A stretch of 64,000 bases of DNA, from contig JACCIC010000093.1 of assembly GCA_018907035.1 (NCBI GenBank), forward strand, positions 1,430,001 through 1,494,000, written 5' to 3'. Of this stretch, positions 1-10,600 are shown in pieces. Made by a program: the position numbers and the translations under genes. The notes below the pieces were generated by a model. That model ran no database searches. It saw only the letters and a list, made by a program, of their open reading frames with translations, and was not told the DNA's origin. Position 1 is the stretch's first letter; each line of letters starts with the position of its first letter. Origin of the DNA: Sycobia sp. Sy_11 (taxonomy: Eukaryota; Arthropoda; Insecta; Hymenoptera; Epichrysomallidae).

Positions 1-190
1 TCCCTTTATAGTTCTGCGTGCAACAGAGAGAGAAAGTAAAATATTAATCGAGTGAGAGGAAGAAAAGAAGTAAGAGTAGGGGAGCAGAGATTTAATTCTT
101 GACTCTTTCTACGCTCACTCAATTCTGACATGAAATTCTGCCGTGCAATTTGACACGATTTTAGCGAAGCTTCCTCTCTTTCTCTCAACC
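1..190. mobile_element. Fragment of a dispersed inverted-repeat (MITE-like) element
   Basis: The stretch shares segments with the element at 24772-25154, including the 'gttctgcgtgcaacaga' block and the 'tttgacacgattttagcg' block near its right end. It begins at the window edge, so its left end cannot be judged. I see no coding potential; the open frame on the minus strand follows the repeat sequence. Confidence 0.6.
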
Positions 191-297
191 TTACATACTA
201 TCTTAGAAGGGACAGACAGTACAACTCTTTGTATTGTTTTTACATTCTAATGTAGGTTTCAATTGGTTCCCAGAGCGTGCGGTCTAATTCTGAAGAA

Positions 298-606
298 TAG
301 AGAGAAAGAGTTGAATTCCGTTAAAATCATCTCAAATTATACGGCAGGACTTCACGTCAGAATTGGCCGCAGGGAGGCGAAACCCTGTCAGGTTGCTCAT
401 TCAATTGCATGTATTTGAAGAAAAGAAAGTAGAACTATACAGTGAACTATTGCTTTCTCTCTCTCTGTTGCACGCAGAATCATCGAGGGATTTACAAGAC
501 AGCGACTTCTACCAGACAAATCTGAACTACCATCTCCGGCTAATTTTTAATAAGTTTTTTCCATGTAAGGCGAACAGAGTTTCCACTCCTTCTCTCTACT
601 CTTCAT
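298..606. mobile_element. MITE-like element, about 310 bp, same family as 24772-25154
   Basis: The left part is the reverse complement of the family's right end (ttccgttaaaatcat, then the 'cggcaggactt' block). The right end reads cagagtttccactcc followed by ttctctctactcttcatat, the family terminal repeat. It ends about 40 bp before the start codon of the methyltransferase gene, so it may supply part of that gene's promoter or 5' UTR. No transposase is visible, which fits a non-autonomous element. Confidence 0.65.
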
Positions 607-646
607 ATATGTAAGACTATGAGGTTAAATATATTCATATTTTGAA

Positions 647-1681
647 ATGGAAAATAATGCAATATCAATCGTAAAAATTCAACCTCAGAAAGAATTGTCC
701 AAAATTGGATATTTTTTAGCTGCCTTCACAGGTCTCTATACTGGAATGTAAATTTAATAATAATATAATATAGTTAAAAAAGCTTTTGTTAAAAAAAATT
801 TTTTAATTGAAAAAAATTATTTCTGAATAAAATTAGTTTAAATATTTGAATCAAGTAAATAGAAATAAATATTTAAAAGTAATCGATATTTAATAAAAAT
901 GAAATATTGTAGAATATTGTATTTATTAAGAATATTATATTTAGGAGTAATATATTTATATACATATTGAAGAATATTTTTAATGTTTTAGGAGGTATTG
1001 GGATAGCAATTAGTATTGTATGTATACCATTTGTCAGTCCAGCTTTTAGAAAAATATGTTTACCCTATGTTCCTGCAACAACAAATCAAGTTACAAACAT
1101 TCTGCAAGCTTTAAAAGGAAAATCAGGATTACTTATTGATATAGGAAGTGGAGATGGACGCATTGTAAGATATAATTTATATAATAAAGAAACTTTTCGA
1201 TATAAATATATTTTATAAATTGTATGAAATAAAAAAAATTTAACGCTAAGGTTGTTGCTGCTGCAAAAGTTGGATTTCAAGCTCATGGAGTTGAACTTAA
1301 TCCATGGCTTATAGGCTTCGCTAAAATTTCAGCTTTAGTTAAAGGTGTTTCATCGAAAACATCATTTTTTAGAAAAGATTTGTGGAAATTTAAATTGCAC
1401 AATTATAGCAATGTGATAATATTTGGAGTAGAGCAAATGGTAAATATGATTCAAAATTTTAAGTCATATAACAATATTTTGAAACATTCTCGAATTTTCC
1501 TTTATAGATGGAAGACATAGAAGAGAAATTTAAATCAGAACTGACATCAAACTGCACAATTATTGTATGTAGATTTCCACTGATAAACAGTAAACCCAAA
1601 TTCACAATTGGACATGGAATAGACACAGTCTGGGTATATGAAACTCCTTTAGAAGAGAATTTAACGTTTAAAGTTTCGTAA
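647..1681 (+). CDS. ATPSCKMT: ATP synthase c-subunit lysine methyltransferase-like (FAM173 family), 4 exons
   Basis: Coding exons 647-731, 992-1164, 1251-1439 and 1508-1681 join in frame to 206 residues, all with GT-AG introns. The family trimethylates a lysine of the mitochondrial ATP synthase c subunit. A hydrophobic segment at about residues 20-42 should anchor it in the inner mitochondrial membrane. It is followed by a conserved 'PALRK-CLP-VPATT'-type block. The S-adenosylmethionine motif DIGSGDGRI lies at residues 78-86 and 'GVELNPWLI' follows in exon 3. The last exon carries 'CRFPL' and 'GIDTVWVYE', typical of the family C-terminus. The exon 1 donor at 731/732 was chosen over a later GT because it restores the same spacing as the human protein. 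The start is the first ATG in this frame and gives a short N-terminus. Length is close to vertebrate members. Identity rests on remembered family sequence. Confidence 0.88.
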
Positions 1682-3002
1682 AAGGTGAGATAAAAACTTA
1701 TATTTTTTTATATATTTATTATTGATTTTTAATAGAAGAAAAACATATTTATGAAATATTAATTTTTTAAATTTCAATTAAACACTAATACAATTATAAA
1801 TAATATACTTGCTGACAATAGGTTAGTCAAGTAAATTCAATTCATTCCTATGATGCTTCTTAATTCTGAAATTGTACATTAACGGTTATTGAGATGCAAT
1901 TAAATTAATGAACTTCAATTATTTTTAATTGAGTTTATTTTAATCAACTTTAAAAATGATTTATTTAGTTTACATTTAGTACAATAAAGTCAATTAAAAG
2001 TAATTTAAGTTTACCAATTTAATTTTATTTGAATAAATTCTAATATAGAAGTTTAGAATTAAGAACTGTCCTAGGAATTAATTAACTGTTTTTATGTATG
2101 GAAATTAACTTTAATAACCCATTTCCAGAAAGAATACAATACTTAATAATAGGATGTTTTAAATGTTTAATAATAATAAAGAAATAAATAACAAATATAT
2201 AAATTTTCAAGAATCCATATGCGTTTGTATATTTTTTATAAATATTTATATGTAGGCTGAGAATATGGATATATATATATATATATCAGATATTTTGAAT
2301 TATATATACAATAGTATATTATAATTGTTAGTTTAACTTCAGTAGTACATTAAATTGATTCTACTACAAAAATATACATTTTTATAATTTATATTTGAAA
2401 GTAATTTCAGTCAGATAAAGTGAAGACAGGGAATGATTTTCTAGAAGAATGATTACAGCTGCATTTATTAGAAACTAACAAAATTTTCAAATCTACTGCA
2501 ATACAGTTATGGAGATGAATTTTTTTGCAGATGTAATATTTACATAGACTCAAGAACTTGCTCAAAAAGTTATATTCACAATATTTATTGAATAATAAAA
2601 TAGTAAATCTGTATATAGAACTAATAATGTATAAGTACTAATTCATAAGTGATATAATACATGTAATATATAAATTTAATAATGCTCAACAATATACGAA
2701 TATTCAATGTGGAAAATGGAAAAACTATAAAAATATATACCTATTAGTTGATCTAATGAAAATATATGTTTTAATATAAGTAGTCCTCAGAAGTGTCAGT
2801 TCTAGATTGTTACATATTTTGAATTATAATGAAGTTATGTAAATAAAGAGATATTGAAGTTGAGCTCTACCAGGTCCCTAGCTTTATAGGAATTGTACCT
2901 ACATGGCTAAATAAATATTGTTAAAATTAATAAGTAAAGAAGTAGGAATGAATAAAAATTATTTGTGTACTAGAAAATCAAACATTCTTTTATTTATTCT
3001 AA
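1682..3002. other. AT-rich intergenic DNA and 3' UTR of the methyltransferase gene
   Basis: No convincing exon or RNA gene is visible. The sequence is strongly AT-rich with short (TA)n runs near 2270-2286. The first part must hold the 3' UTR of the upstream gene. Confidence 0.6.
1983..1988 (+). promoter_or_regulatory. Candidate polyadenylation signal AATAAA
   Basis: AATAAA about 300 bp after the methyltransferase stop codon. It is plausible as that gene's signal, but such hexamers are common in DNA this AT-rich. Confidence 0.35.
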
Positions 3003-3144
3003 GGTTTTCGTGGCTTGAATGCTGATGGATACGGGTATCTGAAGTAAACAATTATTTGTTCGAGGCACATCACTGTCATCACCTCATCATGTTTTCTATA
3101 AAGTTCTCTCCATTCCTCACGTGAAGGGGGTAGACACGAAAACC
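3003..3144. repeat. 142-bp sequence bounded by a perfect 10-bp inverted repeat
   Basis: ggttttcgtg at 3003-3012 is matched exactly by cacgaaaacc at 3135-3144. A GATAC/GTATC stem with a two-base loop follows 'gctgatg' near 3028-3040. The layout recalls terminal pieces of Penelope-like or RTE-like retroelements, but I cannot place it firmly. Confidence 0.45.
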
Positions 3145-3574
3145 TATACAAATTCGCTCTTCATAATAAATGTAGTTGTATTTTGACAACACAGTTCTTT
3201 GTATATTTTTCCCGTAATTGTATATCTGTCATAAACTATATACGCCGTGTGGTTTTGTGACTGCTCTTCTGAGTAGTGTCGCGTTCGAAGTGTGCGTGTT
3301 GCTTATTCCTCAAAAATATATATTGAATTTAATCACATAGTCGTTTACGATGAATTAAAATAATTGACTTATTTTATAGAAACAAACGAGGAGAAATATT
3401 AGAAAGCAATACGAAAATTTTTTTGGGATGAACTGTAAGAATTTATTTAAGAAATCAATAATACAATATGTGGAAGTATTCAATTTCATCATTGGCAAGA
3501 GATTGACTGCTGGGCCCTTGTTTCCTGGTCCCCACGATTTCTCTCACGGCGATCTCTAGAATAGTTTTTTTTAA

Positions 3575-4357
3575 CCTTTAAAGAGCCAGAAAGCCGATAT
3601 ATCGGCTCAAAAACATAATCCTAGGATACCTCTTTATCCTTAAGTAAATTGATGCGCTAAGTTCATATCTGAAGATGGTTTGACCTTATCACTTCCGAGT
3701 CAAGGTCAATAAAGGTCATTTGAAGGTCAAATCTAGCAATATGGTTTAAATTATTGCAAAAGATATATTTTTATGTTTTTGGAGTAACTGAGATCGGGTT
3801 TTATGTCATTTTGACCTCAAATAAAAAGAGAGATGAAGATTTTTCCTAGGTCAGGTTCAGAATCTACCCAGGAAAATATTTAAAATTGGTTTTTTGAGTA
3901 GATTTTGAGAGCGCTTGAAACCGAATTTTCTCATTCAACCAATCGGATTTATGTCAATATCATTATTCAGATAAATTTCTGAATCTATTCTTGCGAAAAT
4001 AGTTTGCCAGTAAAATTACAGAAATACTTTTTGCTAAAAACGTATATATCACCATAATTCAAACTTTGTGCGTTTGACATTGAAGTAACCTTGTTTCATC
4101 TCAAATGACCGTGATTATTAACAGTTATGGCCGATCAGACTCCAGATTTGGATGCAGCACATCTAAAAACCTGAGAATATGATTTTATTTTTATTTTACC
4201 GAACTAAAACTTTTTCATGACCCTCCAGGGTCGGAGAGTCGATATATCGGCTCGGTCCATGATTGGACCATTGTGCATAGTTGATGGGTGATACAAGATA
4301 TGAATTTGGACACTTTCAAAGGAGGTTTCGAAACCTCAAAACCCGGCCCTTTAAAGG
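3575..4357. mobile_element. piggyBac-type non-autonomous element with TTAA target duplication
   Basis: TTAA at 3571-3574 and at 4358-4361 flank a 783-bp unit. Its ends read CCTTTAAAGAGCC on the left and GGCCCTTTAAAGG on the right, an inverted pair with one mismatch. TTAA duplication and CC-starting inverted ends are the hallmark of piggyBac transposons. Just inside each end is a copy of the palindrome-like GATATATCGGCTC (left copy preceded by GCC). No open frame fits a transposase, so it would depend on one supplied elsewhere. Confidence 0.8.
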
Positions 4358-4361
4358 TTAA

Positions 4362-4569
4362 GCGAACCTCCTAATCCTCGGACGGACAGTGTCGTGCTCT
4401 TGTCACGCGCACCATGTGCTGCGCACATGTCTGACGCTTGGAAACTCGGTCCCGCATCGAGCGCGTCACGGCGTCATTAGTCGCGATCTAAATAAGAGGC
4501 TCTTTTTTCCCGTGGACGAACTCAGCAGAAACAATATGTATAGATCACAAAACACTTACAATCTAGGTT
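4362..4569. other. GC-richer spacer between the piggyBac-type element and an unknown ORF
   Basis: About 200 bp with several CpG dinucleotides (gcgagcgcgtcacgg-like composition near 4450-4480), unlike the surrounding AT-rich DNA. It could be a promoter or old repeat. I see no coding signal. Confidence 0.3.
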
Positions 4570-4887
4570 TTAAATTTTACGCACCCGCAGTGGCCGCAGT
4601 GCATCTTTGAAATCATAAACTACATCATTCCCATCCGTATACACGTACAGAAATCGAAGCGATGGTGTCATTTTTTTCGATTTTATTGTTTGACAGCAGA
4701 TCTGGATGAGCATTTTAAATAGTAATTTAAAGTTTCTGTGCTGCACGATCTTTCCAATTACGTTGGCATACTCGACTTTGGGAGATAAATATAAAACAAT
4801 GCCCACAAAATCACGGAGCTTGCATAGCACTTCACACACTGTGCTGAAATACCCATCCGTCAATCTTTCGCTCCCAATCCGACGCAT
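4570..4887 (-). CDS. Unrecognised ORF, 105 codons, coding-like composition
   Basis: The frame runs from an ATG at 4887 to a TAA at 4570 and stays open for about 6 codons upstream of the ATG. It has varied residue use (for example FVGIVLYLSPKVEYANVIGK and FLYVYTDGNDVVYDF) rather than the Lys/Asn/Ile bias of random AT-rich frames, and it ends with basic residues. I do not recognise a family. It may be the last exon of a gene, a retrocopy or a transposon fragment. It sits between mobile elements and lacks a clear splice acceptor or promoter. Confidence 0.25.
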   Translation of the reverse strand: MRRIGSERLTDGYFSTVCEVLCKLRDFVGIVLYLSPKVEYANVIGKIVQHRNFKLLFKMLIQICCQTIKSKKMTPSLRFLYVYTDGNDVVYDFKDALRPLRVRKI

Positions 4888-5457
4888 ACGTCGGGAATAT
4901 GTTTCTTATTATCAGAAACAGAAGTTTTCAGGTATAGTAATAAACCAGGTATTCCCCGCATAAAGCACAGATTTTGTACAAATTAGTCCCATTGATAATT
5001 TATATAAAATAAAATTTATATTCAATTTGAAATTTTGTATAAAAATTATTATAATATTTTCTAAATAATAATAATTAAGAAAGTATCATTTTTTGTTTCT
5101 TAATTAGTTTAAATTATTAATTTTCTTATCATGCTATTAACAAATTTTATTTTAACATTGCATTATGAATAAACTTATAATCTTAAGTTGATCTTCCCTA
5201 TTTCTTCTTAAGGGGGTGTGAGCTCCGATCCTGGCACCCCCACCTCCCAGCTCTAAATGTCTTAATATACTCTATCAATTTTAAATTACGAGATAATCAA
5301 TGAATTTAATTTTACAAAGTCCAAAGCAACTGCAGGCAAAGTCACAAGAGAACACCGGCGATATTATATTTTTTAAGTTCAACTGATTACATTTTATGAT
5401 GAAGCAACTTATTTCGGAGCAGACATGTTCCGGACTATGGTACTCCGGACGATCGAT
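4888..5457. other. AT-rich spacer, nothing identified
   Basis: No exon, RNA gene or repeat structure that I can support. It ends where the next small inverted-repeat element begins. Confidence 0.5.
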
Positions 5458-5647
5458 GGTAGAGAGGAGTGAAAACTCCGTTCGCTCTACATAGGAAAAG
5501 CATATCAAAAATTAGCCGGAGATTATTTTCTTCAAATACATACATTTAAACGAGCAACTTCATACGGTATCGCCGGGGTCAATTCTGTCCCGAAGTCCCG
5601 CTGTGTAATTTGACACGATTTTAGCGGAGTTTCTACTCCTCTCTACC
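5458..5647. mobile_element. Internally deleted MITE, 190 bp, same family as 24772-25154
   Basis: The ends ggtagagaggagtgaaaact and the inverted partner ttctactcctctctacc are the family termini. The interior jumps from 'attagccggaga' to 'ttcttcaaatacatacattt', so the middle present in the 383-bp copy is missing. This is typical of a shortened non-autonomous copy. Confidence 0.75.
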
Positions 5648-5742
5648 CTCCATATGTTGTACCAGGTTATACTATGGTGGGTTGAGTAAAAGGAGTGTAA
5701 CATAGGCTTATATATTAGCAAATATAGACGCTTATAGAAGAA

Positions 5743-6069
5743 CCATAGACTTATATATTAGGCCGCGTGCTTAAACGGACGCATTAAAGCAGATTGAAGT
5801 CAATATGAAAGGACAGAGATAGCCCAAGAGGCGTGCTGTTTTTGTCGCTCCGAGGAAAAAGTAGGGAGGCACGAAGTAGCATGGTAAAGCAGTTTTTGTC
5901 ACTTGTCAGTTGTCTGCTGCTGGTTTAGTGTTCTTCACCCTACTTTCCTTTTCTCCCCACTCCCCCGATTGTAAGAGAGAGACATCACACCTCTCGCTAT
6001 TGCTCTCTCACTCTGGTTATGGGTTCAACTCCGTTCCCAAAGCGCGCGGTCTAATATATAAGTCTATGG
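5743..6069. mobile_element. Inverted-repeat element, about 327 bp, different family
   Basis: The left end ccatagacttatatattagg then ccgcgtgctt is matched at the right end by aagcgcgcggtct then aatatataagtctatgg, giving terminal repeats of about 30 bp. The interior is a pyrimidine-rich block with no transposase frame. A partial copy of the right end also occurs near 255-285, so the family is dispersed. Confidence 0.7.
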
Positions 6070-7116
6070 CTTTACTCTTCTATTACCGTCTATCTTCGTT
6101 GATAATACTTTTATTCTAAACAATATACTTGTGTAGAATACGGCACAAATTAGGTTGATTTGTTTTAATATAACTAAATGGGCTTAAAAATTATACCTCT
6201 ACATAGAACACTTGTACTGTTTCATCGCGCATCTCGACTTGTGTCTATCATTCAATACACAGTTCTATCGAAATCGCTATAGAGCGTAAAATATTCCTTT
6301 CTGCACGTATAAGATACAACTCAATTTCTCGCAAACATTTTCTCTTTTTAAGAACATCAATCTTATTCTTACGAGTTCACTACCAGTAGTATGAAATTGT
6401 TTGCTTCTAACAACTCATTGTCAAGGATTGAGGATGTGAATCCCGTCAGTTATACCCTAGTTTCTTGACGGGTTTTTCTCCGTTTTCCGATTTCATTCTT
6501 CTTTGCTCTTCTTTTACAAGATTCACAATAAACTTGTTTCCACTTTTAGGCTGTACAGTGTAATCAGTATCTTATAAAAGGACTCCAAATGTATTTAATT
6601 TCAACAGAATATTTAATGATTCAATGCTTCGATGATAGATATGTTTATGAATAGTAAACAAACCTATGCGTTGACTGAATTACAAACTACTACTGTAATA
6701 ATTTTATATCTCTAATAATTGTAAAATTCAATCATTTTAAGTATGCAAGTAAACAATTCATAATCGTTGAAATAGGCATTATGTTCTATAAATTTTTTAT
6801 TGCAATAACAAGGCGCACTTATAATACTTCGAATATAATAAAGGTATATAACTTTCTTATAAAAATATATATTTCTTATACAAAATTTTTGACTTATATG
6901 TATAGTCAATCTGAATAAAAAAGCTTGCCTAGTAAATGTTCCTTATGAAAACACACTTTCCGTTTACGGTTTTTTTTTTCGAAATAGCGACCGTTGGTGT
7001 ATGAAGAATGAAATGCAAAGGCTTCGAGCATACTCGCGTTTAACCGGAGTGTTTCCAAAAAAAATATTTTTCAATTTAATTCTTTATAATTGAAAATTGT
7101 ACTTATGTCGACTGTT
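6070..7116. other. AT-rich intergenic DNA, nothing identified
   Basis: Downstream of the SLC38A9-like gene on its strand. Only short AT-rich open frames are present, and none has coding character. Confidence 0.5.
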
Positions 7117-7280
7117 GTAAACTAAACTAACAAATATTTTGTCCATCTTATTATGATATAAAATTAATTTATTATTAATATTATTATAGTCTTATTATAT
7201 GACTGTCATTATTTAATTATTTAATTATAATCATTTTTTTTGAACGACCGTAAGATCGATAAAAATATTTGTTAGTTTAC
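7117..7280. mobile_element. Small palindromic MITE (family of 21505-22355)
   Basis: gtaaactaaactaacaaata at the left is matched by aaaatatttgttagtttac at the right, with 'gaccgtaagatcgat' inside the right arm. The same inner motif (rat-cggtcttacag) marks the arms of the copies at 11192-11444 and 21505-22355. Confidence 0.55.
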
Positions 7281-7547
7281 TACTATTTATAATCTATTCT
7301 ATTTATAAATATATACTAATTATAAATAATCTATAAACTATTTATAATATTTGTTAGTTTACAACTATTTATATCAAAGTATTGCTGGCTGTAAAAAATA
7401 TGTTGATAATTAATTATTAATTTTGTTGATTAAAAAAAGTCGTAATTACTGCCTTATCGTAACAAATAAATTATTAAACTTAATAAACACGTAATAAGCA
7501 ACAAATCCTTTATAGATCTAATTCATATAAACTTTAAACTTTAATAT

Positions 7548-7553
7548 TTTATT
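7548..7553 (-). promoter_or_regulatory. Candidate polyadenylation signal for the SLC38A9-like gene
   Basis: TTTATT on the + strand reads AATAAA on the minus strand, 50 bp after the stop codon at 7603-7605. The position is normal for a cleavage signal. Confidence 0.5.
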
Positions 7554-7602
7554 TATAGTATGAATTTTAGATTCAGAACTTATTTCAAGTATAAAAGCCT
7601 GT

Positions 7603-10600
7603 TCAGCTTGCTTCAATAAAAAATTGACTTATAAAATTTAGAACTCCAATAATTGGTACACATAAGTGACAAATAACTTGAATCGCAGTTATTGTTCCTT
7701 GCTTATAAGAGATCATTAATTGCAGTAAACTAGGTAAAGTAAATACATACACTAATCCACTTATAGCACCCGTATATCTAATTATTGTTCCTATATGTGG
7801 CAAAAAAACTGCAAATAAAACACAAATTGTTACTATAATAATATTTACAAATATCACAAAACTTCTTCGTGCTTGGGTTCTCTTCAACATAGATGACAGT
7901 AATTGTATTCTCAGCATGTAAGCTACCAAAGGGTAAACTGTAAAAAGTTGAAATAATAAAACAATGCGAGCACCGACTGTAAGCCCATCATTCTTTTGAA
8001 AATTATTTAGAAAATTCTGAAAAACATATGAATCCATATAAAGTTAAATAGTTGACAAAAATACGTTCATGAATTATCTTTTATAATTTAAATATTTACT
8101 CACATCTTCAATACATACTTTTGCCAGTGGGAAGCAAACGTAAAATACGATTCCTATAATAACGTACGTAATTGTAACTAAAATATATGCTATTGTTAAA
8201 TCTCTGCCCTATAATACAAGTATGTAGCATTTTAGAAATAATAATCATTACAGTATTCAAATAGATTCAGTTCTTACATTTTTTGTTTGATTACGATTAC
8301 TTTGCATGATGGTTATTATTATATTATGAATAAAAAAAGACAGAGATAGCATTCCAGATAATGCTGGAAAAGTCCGACGCAAAATCCAACTATTTTCCCA
8401 GGATTTATCATCCATATGGATTCCCCAGGATGCTGATTTTACTATTACAAATACTACTAGGTATATAATAGAAATTGTGCCTGTATTGGATAAATTAAAT
8501 GTAGAATAATTAAAAAATATTTAGTATTATTTTGAAGCAATAATTTTTTTTTTAATTTGAGTAAATAAATTACTGAGCTATTCAAGCTATAGTTCTTTGG
8601 ATTAAAAATTAATCTGTAATTAATGGACTTACCAAAAGAATTAAATTTAGTAAAGAAAGTTGTAGTATTGAAATTTAAAACAGGAAATACTAATATAGCT
8701 AAAAATATTGGTACAGTCCTATATAAGTTCCAAGATGGTCCTAAACTATCATATGAATTTTCATAATTTATTAGTGTCGCATTCAAATTATCTTCTTTGG
8801 GGCAGAGAACTAAAAAATGTTTTTCATTATCACTTTTTAAAAAAAATTCTTATAAGTCTATTTCATACTTACTTTCGGCATTTGTATTGTTTAATGGTAA
8901 TATAGGAATACCAATAATTATATCTAAAAAAACACAAGAATTTGATACGAAATATTAAACACATGTAAGCGAATCTCGTAAATATTTTTATACCATAAAT
9001 GAAATTGCCCGAATTATAAAGGAAATTTGACATTAAAATCCAATAAGCTATATTAGCACCCATCAGCACAGTAATGCTAAAAATCTTCGCCATGTGCTCA
9101 GCCCAAGGTCCAAGTAGTGCTCGACTGAGTTCCATAACTTCAACTCTGTCACTACCTCCTGAAAATATAAAAAATTAATGCAGCTATATGTTAACAATAT
9201 GCATATGCGTTTTAATAAATGTAAGATAGTCGTAAAAAGAATAGAAGGAATAAAAAAATTATAAAAAATTTACTAGTGGCGTTATAATTGTACTTTTATT
9301 ATGAGAACCTGTGTTTAAATGATTAAAAGTAACTGAGAACGAAGTAACTCAAAAATTCGTAGTTCAGGAAAAATCTAAACGTATTCTTATACAATTAGAA
9401 CATCTGGAATTGGAATGATTTGTTTTGGAAAATGCTCATTATGAAGAATCAATTCAGTGAATAAGAAGATATAAGCTGCATACATATTGCCTCACTTGTT
9501 CATATGTATAATGGTTTAATAGTATTAATTATTCAATTCAAAGATTAAAATAGATTTAATTATTTTGAAGTAGAAGCCGTAAATAAATAAGAAATTTACA
9601 AAATAAGAGAAATTTATCAAACGCGCAAAAAAGAAAGATAGTCGTACGACGAGTCACCTGAAGAGCCTATTTTCAATGCAAATATTTTTAGATTCCTTGT
9701 ACACATTGTTATTATAGTTATCATAACAGTAGAGTTGAATTCTAAAATTGTGGGCATCTTGTGTTAACTTTGTAGAAAAATTTAAATTTTGAACTAAACT
9801 TCAGCATTTGAGCTCCGGTGATATAAGAATAAGCGGCTTTATTAATTGAAAAACATTCTCAGAACTTGGAATTAGATTTTATTAAGAAATGATTAGATTT
9901 TAAAGCTGAATGTATTATTGCGAGAAACAATATCACGTTTAACAATAATAAAAAAAACAAGGAATACCAATGTATTCATTAAAATGGATAAAACATTATT
10001 ATTTTCCAACAAAATATCCTAATATTGATATATCTCTTTGCATGTACATTTGTACTGCTCTCATCAATTCAGGAAAATGAGCGATTTTAAAATTTACGTA
10101 ACATCTTAAATCAAGAACGTATGAATCAATTAAATTTATTAAATATAGAATATAAACTTTTAAATTAATTGATTTTGATGTTTTAATAAGTAAAACTTCA
10201 CAAATGAAATGTAAGCATAAACAATTAACAAACTAATTTAATCAAGTTTATTTTATCTAATACTTGTATAAATGTATATACAGATTCCATACTAGCTTCA
10301 TGTTTTACATAGGCGGTAAAAAATGGAAAGCCTAGAAAAGCAAACAATCTTAAATCGTCTCTGATTACGAGGCTTATCAATAGTAATAAATAATATATTT
10401 AAGAAGATTTAGAGTGAATTCGAAGAGATTAAAGTTAATGATGCATCTATATATATAGCCAATGTGTTTTGTACATTTAACAAATATTTGTTTATACGTT
10501 ATAGAGATGCAAAATTGATATATAATACCATAATATTTATGCACTTGCAGAAGTTTGTAAGCCGTAAACAGACATAGTCCGCTCATCGCGAGTATTAGAA

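Noticed and set aside
3020..3055. Hammerhead ribozyme
   Set aside because: CTGATG followed by a stem and 'TGAAG' resembles the core, but CUGANGA reads CTGATGG and GAAA reads GAAG, so the conserved catalytic bases are wrong.
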